The notes: generated from the letters alone by a model not told the origin. A stretch of DNA of 33,077 nucleotides from JAYENK01 sp034722035 (GCA_034722035.1 JAYENK010000035.1:1-33077), one strand, 5' to 3'. Positions 20,634 through 29,403 are shown, numbered from the stretch's first letter. A program made the numbers and translations.

Positions 20634-22418
20634 ATGTTAAGAACAAATACATGTGGAGAGCTGAAAAAAGCTGACATAAAAAAAGAAATTACTTTATGTG
20701 GTTGGGTGCATCGACGCCGCGACCATGGTGGGATTATTTTTATTGACCTTAGAGACCGTTATGGTCTGACGCAAATTAAGTTCGATCCGGAAATAAACAA
20801 AGAAGCGCACAAAGAAGCCGACAGGCTTCGGAGTGAGTGGGTGATTAAAGTGACTGGCATAGTTGCGGCTAGGCCGGATGATATGATAAACAAAAAAATG
20901 ACAACCGGTGAAATTGAAGTTGAAATAAATCAACTTGAGATTCTATCCGAAGCCAAAACCCCTCCTTTTGAGCTCGAAGAAGAAAAGAATATCGAGGTGA
21001 ACGAACAGCTTCGTTTAAAATACCGTTATATTGATTTGCGACGAAAGGAATTACAGAATTTAATTAAGCTAAAAGCTAATTTTATCGATCATATTCGACA
21101 ATACATGCGTAAGCGAGATTTTATGGAAGTGCCTACTCCGATTTTGGCAAATTCTTCGCCGGAAGGAGCACGCGATTTTTTGATTCCTTCTCGTTTGCAT
21201 GAAGGAAAATTTTACGCTTTGCCTCAAGCGCCGCAACAGTTTAAACAATTATTAATGGTAGGCGGAGTGGATAAGTATTTTCAAATCGCGCCTTGCTTCC
21301 GTGATGAAGACACGCGTATGGATCGGCATTACGGCGAATTTTATCAGCTTGATATGGAAATGAGTTTTGTTGAGCAAGAAGATATTTTGAAAGAAATGGA
21401 ACCGCTTATGATTGAATTAACTGAAAAATTTTCTGATAAAAAAATAATTAATTTGACTTCGGATAATCGTTTTGTACAGATCCCTTACCTTGAAGCAATG
21501 AATAAATATGGCACAGATAAACCGGATCTTCGTTTTGATTTAGAAATTGAGCCAATTACCGACATGGTTAAGAGTTGCGATTTTAAAGTTTTTGCCGATA
21601 TGGCGAAAAAAGACGGACATGTCGTGCACGCGCTTAAGGTTGAAAAGGGTGGAAAGTTTACCCGGAAGATTATTGACGAGCTTACGGAGCTTGCGCAAAG
21701 CAAAGAAGCTAAAGGGTTGGCCTACATCATTGTTCACGCGGATAAATTACAGTCACCGATTGTTAAATTTTTAGGTGAAGAATTATCACAAAAAATTGTT
21801 GAGCGTGTTAAGGCTAAGTCGGGGGATATAGTTTTCTTTGGGGCAGACAAATGGCGCGTGGTTTGTGAGGCTCTTGGGGCAGTTCGAAGTAAGTGTGCTG
21901 ATATTTTAGAATTCAAAGATCCCGATAAGGCGGCTTGGTGCTGGGTGGTGGATTTTCCAATGTTTGAGTATTCTGAGATTGAAGACGGTCGAATTGATTT
22001 TGGACATAATCCTTTCTCTATGCCTCAAGGTGGAATGAAGGTGCTTGAAACAGAAAAACCACTCGATATAAAAGCAAATCAGTTTGATTTAGTAATAAAC
22101 GGTTTTGAGGCTTCGTCCGGAGCAATTCGAAATCATAATCCAAAAATAATGTACAAGGCTTTTGCAATCGCCGGTTACTCGCGCGAAGAAGTGGATCAAC
22201 GCTTTGGTGCAATGATTAGCGCTTTTAAATACGGTGCTCCGCCTCATGGCGGCAATGCTCCGGGTTTGGATAGAATTTTGATGGCTTTGCTGGAGTTAAG
22301 CTCTATTCGTGATATTTATGCTTTTCCCAAGGATGGCTCCGGCAAGGACGTGATGATGGACTCTCCAGCGGAGATTGATGAGAAACAGCTTCGGGAGATT
22401 GGGATTAAGTTGACATAA
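20634..22418 (+). CDS. aspS: Aspartyl-tRNA synthetase (bacterial type)
   Basis: A class IIb synthetase that charges tRNA-Asp. Its 594 residues include the bacterial GAD insertion domain (about 285-420), the N-terminal OB fold (CGWVHRRRDHGGIIFIDLRDRYGLTQIKF), motif 2 FRDEDTRMDRHYGEFYQLDME, and motif 3 GGNAPGLDRILMAL. GHNPFSMPQ is the flipping-loop element typical of bacterial AspRS. No gatCAB genes are in the window, so whether it is discriminating cannot be said. There is no SD. The gene stands after the GC-rich repeat. Confidence 0.95.
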   Translation: MLRTNTCGELKKADIKKEITLCGWVHRRRDHGGIIFIDLRDRYGLTQIKFDPEINKEAHKEADRLRSEWVIKVTGIVAARPDDMINKKMTTGEIEVEINQLEILSEAKTPPFELEEEKNIEVNEQLRLKYRYIDLRRKELQNLIKLKANFIDHIRQYMRKRDFMEVPTPILANSSPEGARDFLIPSRLHEGKFYALPQAPQQFKQLLMVGGVDKYFQIAPCFRDEDTRMDRHYGEFYQLDMEMSFVEQEDILKEMEPLMIELTEKFSDKKIINLTSDNRFVQIPYLEAMNKYGTDKPDLRFDLEIEPITDMVKSCDFKVFADMAKKDGHVVHALKVEKGGKFTRKIIDELTELAQSKEAKGLAYIIVHADKLQSPIVKFLGEELSQKIVERVKAKSGDIVFFGADKWRVVCEALGAVRSKCADILEFKDPDKAAWCWVVDFPMFEYSEIEDGRIDFGHNPFSMPQGGMKVLETEKPLDIKANQFDLVINGFEASSGAIRNHNPKIMYKAFAIAGYSREEVDQRFGAMISAFKYGAPPHGGNAPGLDRILMALLELSSIRDIYAFPKDGSGKDVMMDSPAEIDEKQLREIGIKLT

Positions 22419-22444
22419 TATTAATTAAAAAATATAATTATAAT

Positions 22445-23029
22445 ATGATAATAGCAATAGACATTGATGATACTTTGGGTGATTTTAGCTCTGCTTTTAT
22501 TAAGCACATCAAAAAAACCAAACATAAAGATGTTGAGATTCATGATTTAAAAGTAGGGGAATGGTGGAATGCTTGGGGTGGAACCAGAGAGAAGGCTAAT
22601 GAAATAATTTATGAATTTTTGTATTCAGAAAATTCGATGCAAATGCGTACCCGAGTCGGAGCAGTACGCGCACTCAAAATTTTGAAACAAGCCAGACACA
22701 CACTATATATAATCACCGGTCGGCCAGCCAAAGTACACGATCGCACCAAAAAATGGGTAAAAGATAATTTGCCTGATGTGTTTGAAGAAGTGTTTTGTAC
22801 CGATTTTCATATTGTCAATCATGGCACCGAGAGTAAGGGTGCAATTGCCGAGCGCATTGGTGCTTCTGTCTTGATTGACGATTTTCCCGGTTATGCCCAA
22901 GAATGTCTGGATAAAGGCATGCGTGTGCTACTTTTTGAAAGTTTTTGGAATCATGGTTTTAAAGAGACGAAGGGGATTACTCGGGTAAATAATTGGGATG
23001 AGGCGCTGGAGCAATTAAAAATTAATTAA
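22445..23029 (+). CDS. HAD-family 5'-nucleotidase-like phosphatase (NT5C type)
   Basis: This is a 194-residue HAD hydrolase. Motif I is IAIDIDDTLGDF (nucleophile Asp6, acid Asp8), motif II is YIITGRPAKVHDRTKKWVKDNLP, the conserved Lys is in SKGAIAERIGA, and motif IV is VLIDDFPGYAQ. The cap insertion around WWNAWGGTREKANEIIYEF is like that of 5'(3')-deoxyribonucleotidases, so a nucleotide monophosphate is the likely substrate, but this is not proven. It is the last gene before a strong terminator. Confidence 0.8.
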   Translation: MIIAIDIDDTLGDFSSAFIKHIKKTKHKDVEIHDLKVGEWWNAWGGTREKANEIIYEFLYSENSMQMRTRVGAVRALKILKQARHTLYIITGRPAKVHDRTKKWVKDNLPDVFEEVFCTDFHIVNHGTESKGAIAERIGASVLIDDFPGYAQECLDKGMRVLLFESFWNHGFKETKGITRVNNWDEALEQLKIN

Positions 23030-23040
23030 TACTTCTATAA

Positions 23041-23080
23041 AAACCGATTATAGCAGGTTATAATCGGTTTTTTGTTTTTT
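23041..23080 (+). terminator. Terminator after aspS-nucleotidase
   Basis: AAACCGATTATA (23041-23052) pairs perfectly with TATAATCGGTTT (23059-23070) around a 6-nt loop, followed by T-rich sequence. Confidence 0.9.
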
Positions 23081-23100
23081 TAAGCCGAAAATGGTATAAT
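23072..23100 (+). promoter_or_regulatory. Promoter of scpA, predicted nearly leaderless
   Basis: TTGTTT (23072-23077), within the terminator's T-tract, and TATAAT (23095-23100) are separated by 17 bp. ATG 23109 follows the -10 box by eight bases. Confidence 0.5.
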
Positions 23101-23108
23101 TGTGTATA

Positions 23109-23825
23109 ATGATAAATTTTAAAATAGAAAAATTTGAAGGACCGCTTTCACTTTTATTGCGCTTAATTGAAAAAGAGGAATTAGATGTTACTCAAGTGAG
23201 TATGGCCAAGGTGGCAGACCAATATGTTGATTATATTCAGGCTAAGGGCAATATAAACCCGGAAGAAATGGTAGAATTTTTGGTAGTGGCATCGCGCTTG
23301 CTTTTGATGAAATCAAAAGCGCTTTTGCCGTATATTTATCCGGAGGAAGAGGAAGAGATTGAAGAGCTGGAACTGGCTTTGAAAATGTATCAGGAATTTA
23401 TTGAGGCAAGCAAGGAGATACAAAAAATAATTGGCAAGCGTAAATTTATGTTTGCGCGTGAATTTAACCGTAAGGCAATTTTGGATAATACCAATGTTTT
23501 TGCTCCACCCAAAAAATTAAAAAAAGAAGAAATATCGGGAATTTTTGCTGAATTATTAGAACGAATTAGGCCGGTCGAGGAGGAATTGGAAGAAAAAACA
23601 ATTGAAGAAAAGGTAACAATTGAAGAGAAAATTTTGCATGTTCAAAACATACTTCTTTCTCGAATCACAATCAGTTTTAATAAAATTCTCAATAAGGTTG
23701 GATCCAAAACCGAGATTGTAGTTAGTTTTTTGGCAATTTTGGAATTAATGCGTCAAAGAGAGGTGACCTTGGAGCAAGAAGAAATGTTTGGTGAAATTAG
23801 TATTAATCGAATCGGAGATTTATAA
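23109..23825 (+). CDS. scpA: Segregation and condensation protein A
   Basis: This is the kleisin subunit of the Smc-ScpAB condensin. The N-terminal signature FKIEKFEGPLSLLLRLIEKEELDVTQVSMAKVADQYVDYI and EEMVEFLVVASRLLLMKSKALLP are clear, followed by the acidic linker YPEEEEEIEELE. The C-terminal winged helix ends with VVSFLAILELMRQREVTLEQEEMFGEI. ATG 23109 gives 238 residues. A TTG three codons earlier overlaps the -10 region and is rejected. scpB follows after a repeat-containing 66-bp spacer. Confidence 0.92.
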   Translation: MINFKIEKFEGPLSLLLRLIEKEELDVTQVSMAKVADQYVDYIQAKGNINPEEMVEFLVVASRLLLMKSKALLPYIYPEEEEEIEELELALKMYQEFIEASKEIQKIIGKRKFMFAREFNRKAILDNTNVFAPPKKLKKEEISGIFAELLERIRPVEEELEEKTIEEKVTIEEKILHVQNILLSRITISFNKILNKVGSKTEIVVSFLAILELMRQREVTLEQEEMFGEISINRIGDL

Positions 23826-23830
23826 AATAT

Positions 23831-23884
23831 TATTCGCATTATTCGAATTCGCTATATTCGTGTGCAATTCGTAGATTCGCATTA
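23831..23884. repeat. Dispersed intergenic repeat with GAAT/ATTC units, copy 2
   Basis: ATTCG units occur seven times in 54 bp, including ATTCGCATT at both ends, the reverse complement of a 9-mer in the 17719-17753 repeat. It fills the spacer between scpA and scpB. Confidence 0.55.
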
Positions 23885-23891
23885 TACTTTT

Positions 23892-24446
23892 ATGTTAAAA
23901 TCACAAATAGAATCATTATTGTTTATTTCGGCTAAACCGATGGCGGTAAAGCAGTTAGTTGATTTGACCAAGAAAAAAAGAAAAGATGTTATTGAGGCGG
24001 CTGATATTTTAGTGGAAGAGTCAAAAGACTCTAATTGCGGCACCGAAATAATTAAAAACTCCGGCAAGTATCAAATGGTAAGCGCTCCGGAAAATGCGAA
24101 ATTAGTTCAGGCATTCATTAAGAACGAAACGACCGGCGAATTATCTCGTCCAAGCTTGGAGGCGCTTACTATTATTGCTTATCGTGGTCCGATTAGCAAG
24201 CTGGATTTAGACCGGATTCGCGGTGTGAACTGTTCTTTGATTGTACGTAATTTATTGATTCGAGGTTTGATTGAGGCCAAGACAGATAAAATTAAGAAAG
24301 AAACCTATTATACAGTTACCTTTGATTTTATTTGTTTTCTTGGTGTTGGTGCCGTTGAAGAATTGCCCGATTACGAACGTCTCCATAAAGATGATACAAT
24401 CGATCGAATGTTAAACGGAGTCGAACAAATAAAGGAAAATAAATAG
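23892..24446 (+). CDS. scpB: Segregation and condensation protein B
   Basis: This is the winged-helix dimer partner of ScpA in condensin. It begins MLKSQIESLLFISAKPMAVKQLVDLT, the usual ScpB start, and contains LSRPSLEALTIIAYRGPISKLDLDRIRGVNCSLIVRNLLIRGLIEA, the most conserved block of the family. From ATG 23892 it has 184 residues. An upstream GTG (23862) would put ten residues of repeat sequence in the protein and is unlikely. Confidence 0.92.
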   Translation: MLKSQIESLLFISAKPMAVKQLVDLTKKKRKDVIEAADILVEESKDSNCGTEIIKNSGKYQMVSAPENAKLVQAFIKNETTGELSRPSLEALTIIAYRGPISKLDLDRIRGVNCSLIVRNLLIRGLIEAKTDKIKKETYYTVTFDFICFLGVGAVEELPDYERLHKDDTIDRMLNGVEQIKENK

Positions 24447-24470
24447 AAAATTAAAAATTAATACTCCCCC

Positions 24471-25478
24471 ATGCAAAAACAATTAATAATTTTTATTAGT
24501 GTATCTTTGCTTTGTGTTTGTTTTTTTATATTTATATATACAGAAGGTTTAGGCGCAGAAGATGCCGGTCGTGTGTTAGGGGTGAATGAAACGTTTGAGC
24601 AAAATATTATTCGCTCCAAACTGTCTTTGTCCGACGTTCTTAGTCAAGAATTTTTACCGCCTTTAGTTAAACTTAAGGATAAAAAGATAATTCCACAAAA
24701 AAATAATGATAGTGTTGTTCCTGTGCTTCCCGTAACCGGTGCGATTGCGATAGATAATTCCAGTAATGAAATATTATTTGAGCAAAATGCGAATAAGGTT
24801 GCGCCGATTGCCAGTATTAGTAAATTAATGACAGCTTTGGTATTCTTGGATTTTGAGATGGATATGGAAAACAAGTATCAAGTTAAAAAGAGTGATTACC
24901 GTAATGGTGGACATCAATATGTCGCGGTTGGAGATGTTTTAAAAATAAAAGATTTGTTTTCTCTAAGCTTAATTGCTTCGGCTAATACTGCTACTATTGC
25001 TTTGGTTTCGGCCAGTGGTCACAGTTTAGAAGAATTTGTGGAGATGATGAATAAAAAAGCTAAAAGCCTTGGACTTGAAAACACCGGTTTCCGTGATCCA
25101 ATCGGTTTTAGCGCCTATAATGTTTCGACTGCGCGTGAGCTGGCTGTTTTGATTAAAACAGCTAGTGAGCGAATCGAGATTAAAAATAGATTAGCTTCGA
25201 GTGAGTATGAATGTAAGACCGATAGCGGTAAAAAACGTTTTGCCAGCAATACTAATAAATTGTTAAGCTGGACTCTGTCTGATAATATTAATGTGATAGG
25301 GGGCAAAACCGGCTACACCGCGCTAGCAGGTAATTGCTTTGCTGGAAATTTCAATATTAACAACAAACATGACATAACAACGATAGTGCTTGGCGCTAAA
25401 ACTGAGAACGAACGTTTCAAGCAGTCTCTCGCTCTGGCAAAATGGGTAAAAGCTTCTTATGAATGGATAAAAAATTAA
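24471..25478 (+). CDS. D-alanyl-D-alanine carboxypeptidase (peptidase S11, DacA-like)
   Basis: A penicillin-binding serine peptidase that trims peptidoglycan stem peptides outside the membrane. Its 335 residues have an N-terminal hydrophobic segment (5-23) acting as signal or anchor. The three active-site motifs are intact: SISK (Ser115, Lys118), SAN (170-172) and KTG (279-281). A proline-containing linker at 60-88 separates the anchor from the catalytic domain. The C-terminal amphipathic anchor domain of DacA is absent, so anchoring is by the N-terminus if at all. There is no SD. Confidence 0.88.
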   Translation: MQKQLIIFISVSLLCVCFFIFIYTEGLGAEDAGRVLGVNETFEQNIIRSKLSLSDVLSQEFLPPLVKLKDKKIIPQKNNDSVVPVLPVTGAIAIDNSSNEILFEQNANKVAPIASISKLMTALVFLDFEMDMENKYQVKKSDYRNGGHQYVAVGDVLKIKDLFSLSLIASANTATIALVSASGHSLEEFVEMMNKKAKSLGLENTGFRDPIGFSAYNVSTARELAVLIKTASERIEIKNRLASSEYECKTDSGKKRFASNTNKLLSWTLSDNINVIGGKTGYTALAGNCFAGNFNINNKHDITTIVLGAKTENERFKQSLALAKWVKASYEWIKN

Positions 25479-25505
25479 TATATTAATAATTTAAAAATCT
25501 ATAAT

Positions 25506-26273
25506 ATGGCTAAAACTAAAATAATTATTGCTAATTGGAAGATGAAGCTTAGTATTGCGGAGTCGATTGAATTAGCTAAAAGCATGAATACCAGGTTTAA
25601 AGACTACAAAGAAGGGCGAGTGGTGATTTGCCCGGATTTTGTCACTATTTTGGAGGTAAAAAAAGTTTTGGCAAATAGTGATATAATTCTTGGGGCACAA
25701 GATACTTTTTGGGAAGAGCGCGGTTCTTATACAGGCGAAGTTTCACCTCTGACATTGATAGAGGCCGGTTGTGAATATGTGATACTTGGGCACAGCGAAA
25801 GGCGCAAATTTATGATGGAGAATTATGAGATTATTCATCGTGAAATTAATGCGGTTTTAAAAACAGACAAGTTGATCCCGGTAATTTGTATTGGTGAGAA
25901 CTGGGAGGAGCGTAAGACAGATCGACGTGATTTTGTTTTGTATGATCAAATCCAACAAGCGCTTAATGGAATAAAAATTTCTGATCAACAAAAAATAATC
26001 GTTGCTTACGAGCCAATTTGGGCGATTGGTTCCGGTACTGCGATTGAGCCAAGTGAAGCCGAGTATGCGCACAAAGTAATACGCATTACTTTGACTGAAA
26101 TATTTGGTGAAAAAATAGTGGATGAAAATTTTCAAATAGTTTATGGCGGCAGTATTAATGTCCAAGATGTTGGCTCCTTTGTTGATATGGAGGGGCTGGA
26201 TGGAATTTTGGTGGGAGGAGCGAGTCTGGACGCGGAAGAGTTTTATAAAGTATGCCAAGCGATAACTAAATAA
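25506..26273 (+). CDS. tpiA: Triosephosphate isomerase
   Basis: It interconverts DHAP and glyceraldehyde 3-phosphate. The catalytic residues are visible: Asn10/Lys12 in IIANWKMKLS, the His in VILGHSERR, the Glu in VAYEPIWAIGSGTA, and the phosphate loop YGGSINVQDV. Its 255 residues are normal. It lies 13 bp before the class II aldolase gene, so two neighbouring glycolytic steps are encoded together. Confidence 0.95.
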   Translation: MAKTKIIIANWKMKLSIAESIELAKSMNTRFKDYKEGRVVICPDFVTILEVKKVLANSDIILGAQDTFWEERGSYTGEVSPLTLIEAGCEYVILGHSERRKFMMENYEIIHREINAVLKTDKLIPVICIGENWEERKTDRRDFVLYDQIQQALNGIKISDQQKIIVAYEPIWAIGSGTAIEPSEAEYAHKVIRITLTEIFGEKIVDENFQIVYGGSINVQDVGSFVDMEGLDGILVGGASLDAEEFYKVCQAITK

Positions 26274-26286
26274 ATAATTATAATAT

Positions 26287-27162
26287 ATGCTAGTTCATAT
26301 CAAAGAAATTTTAGAACATTCACAAAAACATAATTATGCGGTTGGAGCCTTTAATATTCATAATATAGAATCGGTGCTTGGCGTTGCTAAAGCTGCGGTT
26401 AATTTGGGTTCGCCCGCGATTATTCAAGTATCAGAGGGAGCGATAGAATATATGGGGCTCAAGCCGATTACTCATATCGTGTCGACTGTAGCTAGAAACA
26501 TTGCCACACAAGTCCCAATCGCTCTACATCTTGACCATGGTAAGAATCTTACCAATATCTTCGAGTGTATCCGAGCCGGGTTTTCTTCGGTTCATATCGA
26601 TGCTTCCGATTTACCCTTGGATGAGAATATTAATGCCAGTAAGCACGTGGTTGAATTGGCGCACAAAAAGAACGTTTGGGTACAGGGTGAGGTGGGTGCG
26701 ATTATTGGTGGACATGGAGATCTTAGTGGTAGATTGGACGATATTCCTTTGGCAAAATTTGAAGATGTGGTGGAATTTGTCAGAGAAACAAAGGTAGATA
26801 CGATTGCGGCGGCGGTTGGTACGGCACACGGAGTGTATGATAATGAAGATGTCAAAATAGATTTGCTTAGGAAGATAATCAATACTTGCAAGATTCCTTT
26901 TGTGTTACATGGTGGCTCCGGAGTTGATAAAGAAATTATTAAAACAGCGATCAAGAATGGAGTTGATATTATTAATATTGGCAGTGATATAAAAATCGCT
27001 TTTACCGATACCCTTAGAAAATCAGTCAAGGATCAGCCCAAAGAAACCGATCCGCGCAAATTATTAAAACCTACAATCGAAGCTGTCACTAAAGTAGCTG
27101 AAAGGCAAATGAAGCTGTTTGGTTCAGCCGGGCAGATTTATAAAGAAAAAATAGAAACATAA
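26287..27162 (+). CDS. fba: Class II fructose-bisphosphate aldolase
   Basis: A zinc-dependent aldolase cleaving fructose 1,6-bisphosphate to DHAP and glyceraldehyde 3-phosphate. The visible motifs are NYAVGAFNIHNIE, the metal and base region PIALHLDHGKN, VHIDASDLPLDENI, GEVGAIIGGHGD, AVGTAHGVY and LHGGSGVDKEIIKTAIKNGVDIINIGSDI. Its 291 residues suit the short class II form. Tagatose-bisphosphate aldolase is the close alternative, but the glycolytic neighbour tpiA favours fba. Confidence 0.9.
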   Translation: MLVHIKEILEHSQKHNYAVGAFNIHNIESVLGVAKAAVNLGSPAIIQVSEGAIEYMGLKPITHIVSTVARNIATQVPIALHLDHGKNLTNIFECIRAGFSSVHIDASDLPLDENINASKHVVELAHKKNVWVQGEVGAIIGGHGDLSGRLDDIPLAKFEDVVEFVRETKVDTIAAAVGTAHGVYDNEDVKIDLLRKIINTCKIPFVLHGGSGVDKEIIKTAIKNGVDIINIGSDIKIAFTDTLRKSVKDQPKETDPRKLLKPTIEAVTKVAERQMKLFGSAGQIYKEKIET

Positions 27163-27176
27163 TAAAATAAAAAAAT

Positions 27177-28007
27177 ATGATGTTTAATATTGCGCCGCTA
27201 ATTATAATTCTTTTGAGTTTGGGAGTAATTATTATTATTGTGTTGCGTAAATTTGCGATTTTGGCAAATTTGGATGTGGATTCGATTCCGGCTGAGCGTG
27301 AAGCAAAAATTAAAGAAAAAATTATTAGTTCGCGTTTAAAAAGAATTTATTTCAAGCACTTCAATCAATTGAGTCGTTTAATTACGCCAATTGGTAAATG
27401 GACAGGAGAGTTTTTGAAAGATTTGTATGCCAAGTTGCTTGAGCTTAGAGATAATTATAAAAAAGAAGAAGAGCAGGCTAGTGGCGAGGGGGTAGTTGAC
27501 AAATTATTTTTGGACGCGGGTGAACTGATTAAGGAAGAAAAATGGGAGGAAGCGGAAAAAAAGTATATCGAGATTATCGAGATTGATTCAGTTAATATAA
27601 AAGCATTTAAGGAGCTTGGGCGGATGTATTATGAGCGTAAGGATTATAATGAGGCTAAACAAACAATTTTGCATGCGCTTAAGCTGGTGGGAAAAGAGTC
27701 TGTCTATGAACAGAGCAAGGATGAGAACGAGGAAAAAACAGAAGATAATAATTTAAGAATAGCTGAATTGTATTTTGATTTAACTTTGGTTAATAAGGCA
27801 GTGGAGCTATATGAAGAAGCAATTAAGTCAATTGATAATGCTCTTAGGCTGGGAAAAAATAATCCGCGCTACCTTGACACTAAAATAGAAATAAGTATAA
27901 TAAATAAGAACAAAATAAGCGCTTTAAACGCTTTGGAAAAGCTAAAAAAAGTAAATCCGGAAAATCATAAATTAGCCGAATTTAAAGAACAGGTGGACAA
28001 ATTGTAA
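27177..28007 (+). CDS. Membrane-anchored TPR protein
   Basis: This is a 276-residue protein with one N-terminal helix (residues 4-23, very Ile-rich). A basic linker follows, and from about residue 100 there are several TPR units (LFLDAGELIKEEKWEEAEKKYIEIIEIDSVNIKAFKELGRMYYERKDYNEAKQTILHAL, then AVELYEEAIKSIDNALRLGKNNPRYLDTKIEI). TPRs mediate protein contacts. The partner is unknown. It is the last gene of the co-directional housekeeping stretch, and its stop is at 28005-28007, a few bases before the tRNA-like sequences. Confidence 0.82.
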   Translation: MMFNIAPLIIILLSLGVIIIIVLRKFAILANLDVDSIPAEREAKIKEKIISSRLKRIYFKHFNQLSRLITPIGKWTGEFLKDLYAKLLELRDNYKKEEEQASGEGVVDKLFLDAGELIKEEKWEEAEKKYIEIIEIDSVNIKAFKELGRMYYERKDYNEAKQTILHALKLVGKESVYEQSKDENEEKTEDNNLRIAELYFDLTLVNKAVELYEEAIKSIDNALRLGKNNPRYLDTKIEISIINKNKISALNALEKLKKVNPENHKLAEFKEQVDKL

Positions 28008-28009
28008 TA

Positions 28010-28138
<129 letters not shown>

Positions 28139-28144
<6 letters not shown>

Positions 28145-28165
28145 GTCATGGACATCAAGGACATC
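28139..28165. repeat. Tandem 9-bp repeats upstream of tRNA-Thr
   Basis: Three 9-mers (ATGGACGTC, ATGGACATC, AAGGACATC) occur head to tail. The second contains TGGACA (28149-28154), which with TACAAT (28172-28177) and a 17-bp spacer forms a likely promoter for the tRNA gene. Confidence 0.65.
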
Positions 28166-28185
28166 ATTTTGTACAATATATACAT

Positions 28186-28464
28186 GCCGAAATAGCTCAG
28201 TGGTAGAGCACTTCCATGGTGAGTCACTTGACTCTTGCCCCTTATAGAGGAAACTCTATATTGAATCCCGAATAACGGTCAAAGGCCAGGTATATGGCAG
28301 AGACCGTAGCGTCAATCATTATGATACGCTCGAGAGACTGACAAGGGAGGCTAAGTCCCGATAAAGGAATAAGCCTGATATACAGTCCAACCCCTATATA
28401 CATACCATTTAAGTTAGGGTGTAAGTGAAGGAAGGGGTCCCGGGTTCAAGTCCCGGTTTCGGCT
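28186..28464 (+). tRNA. tRNA-Thr(GGT) interrupted by a group I intron
   Basis: The exons join to a complete cloverleaf. The acceptor GCCGAAA (28186-28192) pairs with TTTCGGC (28457-28463). The D stem is GCTC/GAGC (28195-28209). The anticodon stem CTTCC (28211-28215) pairs with GGAAG (28430-28434) around the loop ATGGTAA, whose anticodon is GGT (28218-28220). The variable loop is GGGTC, and the T arm is CCGGG-TTCAAGT-CCCGG. CCA is not encoded. The intron lies between positions 36 and 37, directly after the anticodon. A likely promoter is TGGACA/TACAAT just upstream. Confidence 0.92.
28221..28427 (+). ncRNA. Group I self-splicing intron (207 nt) in tRNA-Thr
   Basis: The intron follows a U (last anticodon base) and ends in G, as group I introns do. 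Core helices can be assigned. P1 extension is GAGTCA/TGACTC, with exon GGT facing GCC so that U pairs with G at the splice site. P2 is TATAGAG-GAAA-CTCTATA (28243-28260). P3 is TCCC (28266) with GGGA (28345). P4 is ACGGTC (28275) with GACCGT (28302). P5 is GCCA/TGGC. P6 is AGCGT/ACGCT (28308-28330). P7 is GACTG (28336-28340) with CAGTC (28383-28387). P8 is GGCT/AGCC, and P9 is CCCTA/TAGGG. There is no ORF, so no homing endonuclease. Confidence 0.88.
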
Positions 28465-28473
28465 CAAAGAAAA

Positions 28474-28503
28474 AGTCTGCGGATAATACTGCAGGCTTTT
28501 TTG
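28474..28503 (+). terminator. Terminator of tRNA-Thr
   Basis: AGTCTGC (28474-28480) pairs with GCAGGCT (28491-28497), followed by a T-run that ends directly at the integrase start codon. Confidence 0.85.
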
Positions 28504-28504
28504 T

Positions 28505-29398
28505 ATGGATATAAAAATACTAGTACAACAATTTTGTGATCATGCTACCTATATCAGGGGCTTGTCTCCCGGTACTATCTATCGATACAAGCAAGTCGTT
28601 CAGATTTTTTGTAATCGTACCAAGACTAGGCGCATATCTCAGGTAGAAAATGATAGAGTTAGGGATTTCTTCATTACCGGGAGAACAAAATACAAATGGA
28701 AACCCTCTACCTTTATCAGCTACCATAACACTCTTAATGTTTTCTTTACTTGGTGTATCAAGGAAAGTCACATGTCTGTTAACCCGATAGAGGATATAGA
28801 AGTTCCTAAACTAAACAAGTCCTTACCACCCAAGCTAACCAAGCAAGATGCAATGCGATTGCTTGAGGTAGCTTATAACTATCCATACCCCTATAGATTT
28901 CTTAGATATAGAAATCATGCAATATTTGCCACCTTTTTATTCGCCGGGCTGAGGCGGAAAGAATTATTGAATTTAAAGTTTGCTGATGTTGATCTGGAAA
29001 ACTTAACATTATTTGTAAGACAAGGAAAAGGGGGAAAAGATAGGATTATTCCCATGAGCTATAGGCTAGCTGAAATTTTAAAAACTTATTTGCGTGAAAG
29101 GTTGAGACTTAAGAAGACATGTCCGGAGATTTTTACTTCACTAAACAGGGATATGGGTTTTAAAGAGATAGGACTAAAGCGCTTGATAGACAAAATGAAA
29201 GAAGCTTCTGGATTAAAATTTTCTAGCCATAAATTAAGGCATACCTTTGCTACTCTTATGCTTGAAGGGGGATGTGATATCTATTCATTGTCTAGAATGA
29301 TGGGCCACTCAGATATTAAAACTACTACTATCTACTTGTCAGCTAGCGCAGAGCATTTGAGAGGACAAATTATTAAGCATCCACTAAATAATATATAA
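28505..29398 (+). CDS. Tyrosine recombinase/integrase (XerC/D-like)
   Basis: This is a 297-residue site-specific recombinase. The N-terminal SAM-like core-binding domain is residues 1-100. The catalytic residues are complete: Arg150 in FLFAGLRRKELL, Lys176/179 in GKGGKDR, His242 and Arg245 in SHKLRHTFATLML, His268 in MMGHSD, and Tyr277 in TTTIYLS. It could be the chromosomal Xer enzyme, but its place right behind a tRNA gene, at the start of a region of small accessory ORFs and a restriction system, favours an integrase of a mobile element. It has no SD, and its ATG is two bases after the tRNA terminator's T-run. Confidence 0.88.
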   Translation: MDIKILVQQFCDHATYIRGLSPGTIYRYKQVVQIFCNRTKTRRISQVENDRVRDFFITGRTKYKWKPSTFISYHNTLNVFFTWCIKESHMSVNPIEDIEVPKLNKSLPPKLTKQDAMRLLEVAYNYPYPYRFLRYRNHAIFATFLFAGLRRKELLNLKFADVDLENLTLFVRQGKGGKDRIIPMSYRLAEILKTYLRERLRLKKTCPEIFTSLNRDMGFKEIGLKRLIDKMKEASGLKFSSHKLRHTFATLMLEGGCDIYSLSRMMGHSDIKTTTIYLSASAEHLRGQIIKHPLNNI

Positions 29399-29403
29399 AT
29401 TTT

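Noticed and set aside
23862..23891. ScpB start at GTG 23862
   Set aside because: The added residues are encoded by the intergenic repeat, and the family N-terminus begins at ATG 23892.
28505..29398. Chromosomal XerC/XerD role for the recombinase
   Set aside because: Not excluded, but the tRNA-adjacent position and the accessory genes downstream fit an element integrase better.
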